A program made the translations under genes and the position numbers. Positions 16,540-25,727 of a stretch of 64,000 nucleotides of DNA are shown piece after piece. Under the pieces are notes generated by a model, which searched no databases, was not told the DNA's origin, and worked only from the letters and a program-made list of their open reading frames with translations. Origin of the DNA: Marinicella gelatinilytica. Lineage in GTDB: Bacteria > Pseudomonadota > Gammaproteobacteria > Xanthomonadales > Marinicellaceae. The first letter of the stretch is position 1. Each line of letters opens with the position of its first letter. The stretch covers positions 186,001 to 250,000 of the forward strand of contig NZ_JAPMLN010000001.1 in the NCBI RefSeq assembly GCF_026410405.1. Direction: 5' to 3'.

Positions 16540-17958
16540 TCACTCAAACCCATCGGCAAAAATCAGGTCGATGGTTTCGTAGGCGCCGATGTCGAGGATG
16601 CCGTCGTTGAGTCGGGGTTGAGCTTGTTGGTGTTTTTGGTATTCGAATTGGGGTGAGTGGGTGCTTAGGTTTGTGGGGATGGCCATGCCCTGGTTGATGC
16701 TGGCGGCGTTGATATTGAGGCGGTAGTTCTGGCTGTTGAGGTCGATAAAATCCGGGGTGCTGCCGGTGATTTGATTGCCAAGATTATTGACCACGCCATT
16801 GGGGCTGCAATGGCAGTCGCTGTAATTGGTTTTAAGCCAATTGTGCTGATAGTTCAAAGTGCCGTTACCGGCCATCAGTGCCAGGGTATGCCCGGAGGCA
16901 GTACCGTAATAGATGTTATTAAAGACTTCGGTGCTTTCATCGTTGGTGGATAATCGCACCAAGGTGGTGTTGCCGCTGCGTTGCGAGATGAAGGTGTTGT
17001 TGTATAGATGAAGCGTGCCTTTACGGTAATCGGCCAGTGTGCCGCTGTCACCGCCGTAATGTATCATTTGCGAATTGCCGTCGTTGTCCGGTTCAATCAG
17101 AATATTGCCATAGACATGGGTTTCGTTGTAACTTGGGTGATTGACCAAAACGCTTGAATCTTCGGCATCGACAAGGTCCAACTGGCGATTACCGCCTTCA
17201 ATCCAGTTATAGGCCACCACCAAACCGGCGGAACGGTCTTTCAGGTTATTGCCCCCGGCCCCGGCTTTTAACGGCCCAAAACGATTAAACTGATAGGTGA
17301 TGTCGATGGCGGCGGTGTAAGTGTTGTGCTCATAAATACGACCGACCACACCGTTACCGTAAATATGGTTTTTCTCAATCAAGATGTTCTCGGTCTGACC
17401 GTTAAAAGCACCGATAAACAAGCCGTTTCCGGAGTTACTGAGGCTGCAGTTGCGAATGGTTAAATGCGCGGCTTTTTCGACATAGATGGCGGCGGCATTG
17501 TTGCTGTAGGTTTCGGTTTGGCCTTCATCATTGGTGAATTGATAATCCGGATGGCCGGAACGGATGTCTAAATTCTCAATGATAATGTGCTGTGGTAAGC
17601 CATCACTCGGCACATTCGAGCCACCAATTTTAATCACGCCACGGAGTTCATTCCAGAAGTTCAGACCGGCCACCGTCACGGCATTCTCACCATCAATCAC
17701 CGGCTGTTGACCATTTGGCCCATTAACGCCAATAATCGATATGGGGTTCTGTGCCGTACCCTGGACATTAATCACCCATTTTTCCCGATAAGGTGTTGAT
17801 CGCCAGTGAATATAAACCCGATCGCCGGCTTGTAAAGTGGTCCAATCGACATCGGCAATGGCCGATAAGGGCTGGCCCGGGCCAATGTGGTAGTCGGCAG
17901 CCTTAACTGAACAGCCAATCAGCAAAAAGGCAATAAAGGTGTACGTTTTGCGTTTCAT
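16540..17958 (-). CDS. Secreted right-handed beta-helix lipoprotein
   Basis: 472 residues from ATG at 17958. A short lipoprotein signal ends in the lipobox LLIGC (Cys16); SVKA-A could alternatively be cut by signal peptidase I. The body is a series of parallel beta-helix turns with repeated strand patterns (HIIIENLDIRSG, HLTIRNCSLSNSGNGLFIG, NILIEKNHIYGNGV, TLHLYNNTFISQRSG, STEVFNNIYYG), the fold of pectate-lyase-like and polysaccharide-degrading enzymes. No catalytic triad was recognised, so the substrate is unknown. The C-terminus is LIFADGFE, a short tail I associate with secreted proteins of related bacteria. An upstream in-frame GTG (17985) is less likely because TATAAT lies between it and the ATG. 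Confidence 0.75.
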   Translation of the reverse strand: MKRKTYTFIAFLLIGCSVKAADYHIGPGQPLSAIADVDWTTLQAGDRVYIHWRSTPYREKWVINVQGTAQNPISIIGVNGPNGQQPVIDGENAVTVAGLNFWNELRGVIKIGGSNVPSDGLPQHIIIENLDIRSGHPDYQFTNDEGQTETYSNNAAAIYVEKAAHLTIRNCSLSNSGNGLFIGAFNGQTENILIEKNHIYGNGVVGRIYEHNTYTAAIDITYQFNRFGPLKAGAGGNNLKDRSAGLVVAYNWIEGGNRQLDLVDAEDSSVLVNHPSYNETHVYGNILIEPDNDGNSQMIHYGGDSGTLADYRKGTLHLYNNTFISQRSGNTTLVRLSTNDESTEVFNNIYYGTASGHTLALMAGNGTLNYQHNWLKTNYSDCHCSPNGVVNNLGNQITGSTPDFIDLNSQNYRLNINAASINQGMAIPTNLSTHSPQFEYQKHQQAQPRLNDGILDIGAYETIDLIFADGFE

Positions 17959-17964
17959 AGTATG

Positions 17965-17970
17965 ATTATA
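17965..17970 (-). promoter_or_regulatory. TATAAT box six bases before the beta-helix gene
   Basis: Perfect -10 hexamer on the minus strand, ending six bases before the ATG at 17958. No convincing -35 and no Shine-Dalgarno. It may direct a leaderless transcript. Confidence 0.3.
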
Positions 17971-18070
17971 ATCCCACAAAACCACATTATTGAGAATGGA
18001 CTCACAAAAAGCATGGTTTATGGCCAGATGACAAGATTTCGCTTAGTCTGGATAGAACCTCAGCCATTCC

Positions 18071-18216
18071 GTCATTCTCGTGCTCCGACACGAGAATCTC
18101 ATAACTATTACGCCATACAAAAAAACAATGTTATTTGCACAGATTTTAAGTGTTACTCATTGTTTAATCATACTCTTAACTTACTGAGATCCTCGGATCT
18201 TCGTCCGAGGATGACG
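18071..18216. repeat. Pair of related palindromes in opposite orientation
   Basis: First copy: ATTCTCGTG (18074-18082), six-base loop, CACGAGAAT (18089-18097). Second copy: ATCCTCGGA (18189-18197), six-base loop, TCCGAGGAT (18204-18212). When the second is reversed, both read GTCAT-n-CTCG...CGAG-n-ATCTCA, and the stem differences are compensatory base pairs. The rest of the 281-base gap between the beta-helix gene and pbpC shows nothing else. Confidence 0.65.
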
Positions 18217-18239
18217 TGATGCTTGATATACAGAATTCC

Positions 18240-20588
18240 TTACATCGCCACCTCGAAATTCAGGCTGGCTTGTTGGGCACTTTGGTCGATAACGCGCAAT
18301 TGATAGTGGCCGGGGGTGAGTTGATCGAGTTGTACGGTGCTTTGTGAATTGTTAATCAGCCGGTCGTTGAGAAACCAGTAATGCCGGCCGGTGGAGCCGG
18401 CGACGGTGAGTTCGATGCTGGGCAGTTGCCGGCTACCGGCTTCGGGATAGAGGGTGGCATCGGGATGGATGCCAACGATTTCTAAGCGGTTTTGGTTGTG
18501 CCACAGGCGGCAGTCCTCAGCAAAATCCGGTAATAACTGATCACGGTGCCAGCGTGGTGGTAACCAGGGTTCCAGTACCACCGGCCAAACGGTGATTTGT
18601 TGTTGCCGGGCTTTACCGCTAGAGCATTGCGGTGTGACGCGTTCGCCTTGGTTATTGAGTAATACCGTTAAGCGGGGTTTTTGAAGTTGATTCATCAATC
18701 CGTCATGGCGGGTTGGCGGCGTCATGTTATTCAGAGTATAGGCCTGTTTCTTACGGTGGCAATCGGCCGGATTTTGTAAATTTATGGCCGTACCCAAGGG
18801 CCAGCAAATGGTGGTTAATTGGACACTGGCCGGTGCCGGGTACATGTCAGCATTTTTAGGAAGCATGCCGTGGACTTGTCGCAGTAAAGGCACCGCAGCT
18901 AAGCGTCCGGTGTTGTCGCTGACAAAAGCGCCATCGGGCCGCCCCACCCAGACACCGATGGTATAAGCGGTATTAACGCCAACGGCCCAGGCGTCGCGGC
19001 CACCATAGCTGGTCCCGGTTTTAAAAGCCAAATCCCGGTTACCGGTTAAATCATCGTGATAGAGTCTTTTTTCAAGCTGCCCCTGCGACAGGATGTCTTG
19101 CACAATCCAGGCAGATCCGGCACTTAATAAAGGCCGTTCTATCAGCTTTTGTTCCGGTACGTAGCGTAGAAATCCTGCCTGTCCGTTGCGCCCCAAAGCA
19201 CTGAATACTTGCATTAATTCCGCCATATTAACCCCGCCGCCACCTAAAGCCATGGACAGATTGGGTTGTGCCCGGTTTGGCAGTTGCAGGTTTAAACCGG
19301 CGTTATGCATGGCAGCATAAAATGGTTCAGGACCGATGGCATCGAGTAATTGTACCGCGGGCATATTTAAGGATCGCAACAAAGCTTCTGAAGCACTGAC
19401 CGGTCCGCTGAAATGCTCAGAAAAGTTATGGGGTCGATAGCCGTCAAAAGACATCGGTACATCCAACAGCAAAGATTGCGAATGAATTAAGCCCTGATCA
19501 AGCGCCAGTCCGTAAATAAAAGGTTTTAAGGTGGAGCCCGGTGAGCGCACCGCTTGGATCATGTCCACCTGCCCTGCGCGGCTGTCACTGAAAAAATCTG
19601 CACTACCAAGGTATGCGGTCACAGCCATGGTTTGATTATCCACCACCATCACCGCCACTGACATGGCTTCACCACTGTTTTCGGCGTATTCTTTTGCCAG
19701 CCATTCCAGTTCGGTTTGTAAATCACGGTCGATGGTGGTTTGAATGAGGGAACGATCGGGGTATTGCCCGCGCAAATCACGCGCCAATAAAGCGGCTGTC
19801 ATGGGCTGGGTTTTGTATTGTGCATAGACCGGTTCATGCCGGGCTTCCTGAACGGTTTGTTGTGACCAGACTTTATAATCGGCCAGCCGGTTTAGGACCT
19901 TATCGCGGGCCTGTTGCGCGCGTTCCGGATAACGATCAGGCCGATACAAACTTGGTGCCTGCGGCATCACCGCCAACAGTGCGGCTTCAGCATGCGTTAG
20001 TTGAATGGCCGATTTACCTAAATAAGCATGGGTGGCAGCTTCCACACCTTCTAAGGGGCCGCCAAAGGGTGCATAATTGAGGTAAAAATTGAGTATGTCT
20101 GTTTTACTGTAATGCCATTCCAGTTGTAAAGCACGAAACATTTGCCCGACTTTTCCGCGCAGCGTTTTGTCATGATTCTGCATAATTCTGGCCACTTGCA
20201 TGGTCAAGGTCGATGCACCGGAGATATATCGCCCTGCCCGCAGTCGCTGCCAGGCGGCACGCACAATGGAGAATGGATTAACACCAAAATGCTGATAAAA
20301 ATAGCGGTCTTCGTAGTTGATTAAGGCTTCAATGTACAAAGGCGAGACCTGATCCACTGTGGTTGGGTAACGCCAGACGCCATTGTCATCGGCAAAAGCG
20401 CGCAACGGTAAGCCATCTTTATCCACCACCACCTGGGCAAAATGCCGTTGCTCAAAGGATTCCACCGGCAACGGCCATATGCGATCCAGAATTAAAAAAG
20501 TGAGCCAGGTGGCGACACAACATAATAACAGCAACCACAGCGGTTTTTTTAGCCGCTGTCGTAAGCTGATCGGATGCTTTGTGGCCAT
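18240..20588 (-). CDS. pbpC: Penicillin-binding protein 1C
   Basis: 782 residues, the usual PBP1C size. One N-terminal membrane anchor (about 16-36). The glycosyltransferase domain has EDRYFYQHFGVNP with catalytic Glu93 and GASTLTMQVAR (124-134). The transpeptidase domain has Ser352 in SPGSTLKP, a S-x-N triad (SLNMP) and KTGTSYGGRDAW. A C-terminal BiPBP-type beta domain follows (about 690-782). It polymerises and can cross-link peptidoglycan in the periplasm. It starts three bases after the alpha-2-macroglobulin gene, the classic pairing thought to repair walls and trap proteases during attack. Confidence 0.96.
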   Translation of the reverse strand: MATKHPISLRQRLKKPLWLLLLCCVATWLTFLILDRIWPLPVESFEQRHFAQVVVDKDGLPLRAFADDNGVWRYPTTVDQVSPLYIEALINYEDRYFYQHFGVNPFSIVRAAWQRLRAGRYISGASTLTMQVARIMQNHDKTLRGKVGQMFRALQLEWHYSKTDILNFYLNYAPFGGPLEGVEAATHAYLGKSAIQLTHAEAALLAVMPQAPSLYRPDRYPERAQQARDKVLNRLADYKVWSQQTVQEARHEPVYAQYKTQPMTAALLARDLRGQYPDRSLIQTTIDRDLQTELEWLAKEYAENSGEAMSVAVMVVDNQTMAVTAYLGSADFFSDSRAGQVDMIQAVRSPGSTLKPFIYGLALDQGLIHSQSLLLDVPMSFDGYRPHNFSEHFSGPVSASEALLRSLNMPAVQLLDAIGPEPFYAAMHNAGLNLQLPNRAQPNLSMALGGGGVNMAELMQVFSALGRNGQAGFLRYVPEQKLIERPLLSAGSAWIVQDILSQGQLEKRLYHDDLTGNRDLAFKTGTSYGGRDAWAVGVNTAYTIGVWVGRPDGAFVSDNTGRLAAVPLLRQVHGMLPKNADMYPAPASVQLTTICWPLGTAINLQNPADCHRKKQAYTLNNMTPPTRHDGLMNQLQKPRLTVLLNNQGERVTPQCSSGKARQQQITVWPVVLEPWLPPRWHRDQLLPDFAEDCRLWHNQNRLEIVGIHPDATLYPEAGSRQLPSIELTVAGSTGRHYWFLNDRLINNSQSTVQLDQLTPGHYQLRVIDQSAQQASLNFEVAM

Positions 20589-20591
20589 ACT

Positions 20592-23500
20592 TTATCGGAC
20601 TTTAATGGTTAGCTGCGCATCGGTGTCTGATAAGCCCCGAATGTCAGGTCGGTACATGTCTTCCACCAAAGTCTGGGGCACGGTGTAAGTACCCGGTGTC
20701 ACTGCCCGCACCAAATAAACCAAATGCGTCGCTTCATAAGACGACAAGGTAAAGGCTGCTACGTAACGGTCATCCCGGTATTCTTCATGCTTTAAACGGT
20801 TGTTTTCATTCCATTGTTTCGGCGTTTTACCATCAATTTGAATGTCATCCAGACTCATGGCGTGATCAAGCGCCTGATTTTCAGGTTCAAAGCCTGCCGG
20901 CAGCAAGTCCACCAATAAGGCATCAGGCAAATAACCAATCGATTTATCGAGGCTGGCACTGATTTTAACAATCACCAAGTCTCCGCTACTGACTGTTGAT
21001 AAATCCAACACTTTACCCGACAAGTCATAATACTGTTTATCGACGCTCACACCTTCCGTTAACGCCATGGGCTTATTCGGGTAGCCCTGATAAATCCAAT
21101 CAACATACAAAGCTTCATCACCGGTATTTTCAATCTTAATATCGGTTTTGGCATCGTCCCCGACATATACATTGACCAGATCCTGCTGACGCTGAATGGC
21201 GGTGGTTTCACCGGCGTTGGTCAAATTAATCTGCCAGTTACCGTCAGATTGTTGTGCCAGGGATTTTGCCGTTCTAAATAACATGCCACGCTCTTGGGTT
21301 GAGAGCCAGCGGCGTTTTGTGAGTTCAGATTTGATCTCAGGTAGCATGGACAACACCGATTGCGGTAATTGATTTAACAGTGGACTTTCTAAGCCTAAAC
21401 GTACCACGGCGGTATAATCGCGGATTTTTGAGCCATAGTTACCGTAGTAGGCATGGCGGTCAGTCTGCCATTGGAGGTCCATCACCTTTTGCCAGGCTTC
21501 GGTGGCGCGTTGTTGATCGCCCATCAGTTCCAGGGCCCGGGCACTGTGTGCTAAAGGCAAGGGGCTGTTGATGTCTTTTGGAATACTGTCATAAACCCGG
21601 CGCACATCGCCGATACTGAGTTGTTGACTTTGTGCCAATACATAGGCGGCATAGGCTTTCACCGAAACCCGAAATACATCCTGGTTACTCAAATAGCGGC
21701 TGAGATCTGACTGCAGACGAAATTGGCTTTGCACATAATAACGCAGGCGTTCAGTGGCTTTATTCAAAGCATGAGTCGGCACGGAATAACCTTGGTTTTG
21801 AGCGGTCAACAGAAAGTCCGTAGCAAACACGGTTAACCAATTGGCTTCGTGGCTGTCATTAGACCAATAACCAAAACTGCCATTGGATTTTTGCATACTA
21901 AGAATACGGCCAATGGCAGTTTCGATGTGTTTATGCCGGTTACTGAATAGGTCTATATTGCTTTGTTTGGCATACACCGAAAAATCCTCTTTATCGGCCA
22001 ATATGAGTGGCCATGCACGGCTGGTGGTTTGTTCCAGGCAACCATAAGGGTATTGTAACAATTCAGCCAATTGTTGCTCTTCGGCCAGGATGATTTGATC
22101 AGAAATTGTTAACACCGATTTCAAACCATCAGATTCAAAATGATTATGCCAATCCTTTTTGTTGGACACTGTTGCACCGGCCTGGACAATCAGACTATGC
22201 TGTTGGGTGATGGCCGGACGCGCCGCACGCAGTCCCAAAGCCCATTGGCGATCCATACGAAAGTCACTGTTACTGGCATCAGCCTGAATCGTGAGGTGGC
22301 CTTGACCCTGATGATTGGTGGCTTTAATCGGCAATTCGATGCGTTGTTTTTCATCGGCTGTTAATGACAATGTTAAGTCTTTATGTTCGCCGCCAAGGGC
22401 TTGATCGGCTTTGATACTGAGTTTGATTTCGGTGTCTTTGTTTTCGGTGTTATGGACTTCAATAACGGCGGTTGACTGATCGCCTTTAGCCATAAAGCGC
22501 GGCAAGGAGGCTTCAATCACCACCGGCGCAGCGACTTTCACGGTGCTGTCAGTGCTGCCGATTTGGTGGTTATTAAAAGCCACTGCCATCAGGCGCAACT
22601 CGCCATTAAAATAAGGCAGTTTAAAGTTTATCTCCGCTTCACCCTGTGCGTTCAGCGGCACTTTCTCACTGAGTAAAGAGACGATTTGAACTTCAGACTT
22701 GGGTTTGTCGCCACCACGGCTGATGTCGGCGTCACCACCAAACTTTTGCACCGCTTTCTTGGCATCAATCAGTGCAATTAAACGGCCATACATGTCATGA
22801 ATCGCCGGCGAATATTGTCGTGGATTAAAAAACCAGGCAAACGGATCCGGGGTTTTGAACTGACTGACATTCAAGACACCGGTGTCCACCGCAGCCAGCG
22901 TCACAAAGCTTTGTTGTTGTGTGTTAGCGTTAAGATTATTGACTTTAAGCTGAACTGTGAAATGTTGATCAGGTAAGACTTTGGGCTGATGGTTGAGCTC
23001 GATTGCGAGTTTTTGGTCTTGTTTATCCAGCGGCACATGAATAATTCCCAAAGCCCGTTGCGGTAGGTGTTTACGTTTCGGTTGCCCGGCTTTAATGACC
23101 GTAACCACAGCGTAAATGTCCTGACGGTGCCAGTTTTGGTCAATGGGTATCTTTATTTCAGTGCTTGCTTGATCTAAGGTCTGCACCTGATGCCACAGCA
23201 ATTCATCTGATTCCACGGTAATCAATGCGGTTCCGGCAAACGGCGCTTGAACACTTAAGGTGGCACTTTCACCGGGCGTCACCGCATGATGCTGCCAATT
23301 GAGCTTCACCTGATCAGGTTTTTCAGCTTGTAAATTATTCGGATCATACCAGCGCCAACCGGCAAAAAAGCGGTAAGAACTGAGGATATTTTGTTGTTCA
23401 TCCCGCACTTCTAATCGGTACTGGCCGTATTGCAAAGGCAACTGGATTTGTACCGCCTGGGCGGCGGTTAAGGGCTGTATGGCACTGTAAACGGTTTGTT

Positions 23501-25517
23501 CCTCATCACGATTACGATAGGCCCAGCCATCATCACCCCAATGCCAATAGCGCTGGCTGTTTTCCTGAACCAGAACCACCTGGGCATCAGCCATATCAAT
23601 TTGCTCGCCGGCTTGATTAACCGCTATTAATTCAAAGCCATTGGCGGTATTGGGGTCGGCAAAGCGGCTGTCCCATAAAGGCTTAATGCCGACAGCACGG
23701 TCATGGGGCCAAACCTGCAAACGACTGTAACGCGACAAAGGTCGGCCACCAGCCTCATAAACATTAACATGGGCGGTGAGGTTTAAAGGAAACTGTGTGT
23801 CCTGCCATTTATTCGGTATGATTAAGGTGCCTGTCCCTGCTTCACTCAGTTGTGCTGCATCGACGGTGAAACTGTCATTATATTCCTGATAATGGTTGGC
23901 GCCAAATTGATAATCGCTGTAGTCCTCAAAAAGTTTTTGCGCTGTGGATAATGTCACGGTGGCATCAAAGCGATTGCCGGCGGCCGGTGCGCCGTATAGA
24001 TAGTCTGCCAGGATACTAATTTTGGCCGGTGCGTCCGCTGCGACTTGTTTGTTGTCAGGTTTCAGGGTCATAGTCAAACGTTCAGGCAAAAAGTCCTGCA
24101 CCGAAAAGTCATACTGAAAACGGCGTTTATCCGATAAATGCACCACAAATTGCCATTGTCCGGTCATGGCATTGTCCGGTAACTCGAATGTTGTGCTGTA
24201 AAAGCCCTGCGCATCACCGGCCCAGTTAAAGTGCCGAATCACACGGTTATCCGGGCGCTTGACATCAACAGTCAGCGGTAAAGCACGTTCAAAGCGACCG
24301 TCATCATTGCGCAACAAGCCATTAATATGCACCGTTTCTCCCGGACGGTATAAATCTCGGGGCGCGTACAAGAACAATTCCTGGGGCTGATAATGGCGAC
24401 CACTGATCGGGTATTCGCTTATGTCGAGTTTCGGTTCATTGAGCCTGAGAATTTGGATTTGCTTATCTTTTTCAGCGACGATAAATTGGGCTTTTTTACG
24501 CCCTGAAGTGGGTAATTGAGCAAAACCACTGGCATCAGTAAGCGCTTCGGCCTGGATAGTGCCTTTGTCATTGTAAACCGTTAGCTTGACATTTTGATAA
24601 GCAGTTGCGTTGGGCAGTTGTTGCACAAATAAGGCCATCGATTCGCTATATTGACGGCTGTGTAATGCGATGTCGGTTTGGATAAACCAGCTGCTGGCAT
24701 AATCATAATCGTAGTTTTCGGCGCCCATCATGGTGACAAAATAAACCCCGGCCTGGGTGATTTCATCTATGCCATTCATCGGTAATTGATGTTGTTCTGT
24801 TTTATTGGCGGTGCTGTCTAAATCAAATTGTGCGGTATAAACTAAATCAGCCATTTTGGCTAAATCACGCAGCTGATAGGTGCTGGTTTTGTGTGGATTT
24901 TGCAGAAACTGATGCAGTTGATTGCTGTGGATACGCCAGAATTTCAAATCTACGGCATTCACATTGACCGCTTCAATCGGCAGCGTCTTATCGCTGGAAA
25001 GCATGGTGTAGCCTTGCGATACAAATCGTACCGATTGCTGGGGCGGTTGTGTTTTTAGGGTTTTTTGGTGGTTCTGGCTCAACGTTTTACCGGATTCAGA
25101 TTGCAACGATTGGCTGATCTTTATGGTATAGTCGGTATCGGTTTCAATAAAGGGGTAATATAACGCCAAACCCTGCTCATCGATTATCCAGGCAGGTTGA
25201 ATCCTCTGCCCTGATTCGGTAACCTGAATCCGCTGATTAAAATCCTGTTGTCGATCCAGTGGCTGATTGACATTAATCTGCAAAGCCGCGGTGTTATCAT
25301 AAATCCCTTCTGAAATATTTAAAACCTGAAATTCACCGGCATGGCTGACCACAATTTGAGCAGTTTCACTATCGGTTTCTTGGGCCGTCGTGGTCTGATC
25401 TATTGGTGATTTGGTGACTTTGTTGTCAGCTTGTTGTTGTGATTGATCATCGCTTGAATCACCACACGCAGCGAGAGTTAAAACAGCCAAAAACAGAATC
25501 CATTTGATGTGTCGCAT
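20592..25517 (-). CDS. Bacterial alpha-2-macroglobulin lipoprotein
   Basis: About 1641 residues from ATG 25517, chosen because it gives a compact lipoprotein signal (MRHIKWILFLAVLTLAAC, lipobox LAAC); an ATG four codons upstream is possible. The long body carries macroglobulin domains with typical blocks (APRDLYRPGETVHINGLLRN, LPDNAMTGQWQFVVH, YDFSVQDFLPERLTMTL, AVDTGVLNVSQFKTPDPFAWFF). The thioester motif is PYGCLEQTTSRAWPL at about residue 1160, with GNGTFGYW-like helices after it (QKSNGSFGYWSND). It traps proteases covalently in the periplasm and is the partner of PBP1C downstream, three bases away. Type is E. coli YfhM-like, with thioester intact. Confidence 0.95.
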   Translation of the reverse strand: MRHIKWILFLAVLTLAACGDSSDDQSQQQADNKVTKSPIDQTTTAQETDSETAQIVVSHAGEFQVLNISEGIYDNTAALQINVNQPLDRQQDFNQRIQVTESGQRIQPAWIIDEQGLALYYPFIETDTDYTIKISQSLQSESGKTLSQNHQKTLKTQPPQQSVRFVSQGYTMLSSDKTLPIEAVNVNAVDLKFWRIHSNQLHQFLQNPHKTSTYQLRDLAKMADLVYTAQFDLDSTANKTEQHQLPMNGIDEITQAGVYFVTMMGAENYDYDYASSWFIQTDIALHSRQYSESMALFVQQLPNATAYQNVKLTVYNDKGTIQAEALTDASGFAQLPTSGRKKAQFIVAEKDKQIQILRLNEPKLDISEYPISGRHYQPQELFLYAPRDLYRPGETVHINGLLRNDDGRFERALPLTVDVKRPDNRVIRHFNWAGDAQGFYSTTFELPDNAMTGQWQFVVHLSDKRRFQYDFSVQDFLPERLTMTLKPDNKQVAADAPAKISILADYLYGAPAAGNRFDATVTLSTAQKLFEDYSDYQFGANHYQEYNDSFTVDAAQLSEAGTGTLIIPNKWQDTQFPLNLTAHVNVYEAGGRPLSRYSRLQVWPHDRAVGIKPLWDSRFADPNTANGFELIAVNQAGEQIDMADAQVVLVQENSQRYWHWGDDGWAYRNRDEEQTVYSAIQPLTAAQAVQIQLPLQYGQYRLEVRDEQQNILSSYRFFAGWRWYDPNNLQAEKPDQVKLNWQHHAVTPGESATLSVQAPFAGTALITVESDELLWHQVQTLDQASTEIKIPIDQNWHRQDIYAVVTVIKAGQPKRKHLPQRALGIIHVPLDKQDQKLAIELNHQPKVLPDQHFTVQLKVNNLNANTQQQSFVTLAAVDTGVLNVSQFKTPDPFAWFFNPRQYSPAIHDMYGRLIALIDAKKAVQKFGGDADISRGGDKPKSEVQIVSLLSEKVPLNAQGEAEINFKLPYFNGELRLMAVAFNNHQIGSTDSTVKVAAPVVIEASLPRFMAKGDQSTAVIEVHNTENKDTEIKLSIKADQALGGEHKDLTLSLTADEKQRIELPIKATNHQGQGHLTIQADASNSDFRMDRQWALGLRAARPAITQQHSLIVQAGATVSNKKDWHNHFESDGLKSVLTISDQIILAEEQQLAELLQYPYGCLEQTTSRAWPLILADKEDFSVYAKQSNIDLFSNRHKHIETAIGRILSMQKSNGSFGYWSNDSHEANWLTVFATDFLLTAQNQGYSVPTHALNKATERLRYYVQSQFRLQSDLSRYLSNQDVFRVSVKAYAAYVLAQSQQLSIGDVRRVYDSIPKDINSPLPLAHSARALELMGDQQRATEAWQKVMDLQWQTDRHAYYGNYGSKIRDYTAVVRLGLESPLLNQLPQSVLSMLPEIKSELTKRRWLSTQERGMLFRTAKSLAQQSDGNWQINLTNAGETTAIQRQQDLVNVYVGDDAKTDIKIENTGDEALYVDWIYQGYPNKPMALTEGVSVDKQYYDLSGKVLDLSTVSSGDLVIVKISASLDKSIGYLPDALLVDLLPAGFEPENQALDHAMSLDDIQIDGKTPKQWNENNRLKHEEYRDDRYVAAFTLSSYEATHLVYLVRAVTPGTYTVPQTLVEDMYRPDIRGLSDTDAQLTIKVR

Positions 25518-25529
25518 TTGTCTACCCAT

Positions 25530-25697
25530 TATGATTATTGGCTATTATTGTAGCCAATGAATCTGACAAGAAAATGATTATTTCGGGCAAAAAGCTGATA
25601 ATCGTGAAACTAATCACATTATCCGCATGAATTGTTAATCAAACGAATCGCTAAAAATCAAATCATCACCCATTTGGCAATTTAACAAAGAATCAAG
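25530..25697. other. Gap upstream of RAYT element, nothing found
   Basis: AT-rich divergent spacer between the macroglobulin start and the repeats that bound the transposase. I see no confident promoter or gene. Confidence 0.35.
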
Positions 25698-25727
25698 AAG
25701 AATTCAGGACAGAAGAATTCAGGACAG
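25698..25727 (+). repeat. Perfect 15-bp tandem duplication
   Basis: AAGAATTCAGGACAG occurs twice back to back (25698-25712 and 25713-25727). The second copy runs into the left end of the transposase element. Confidence 0.85.
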
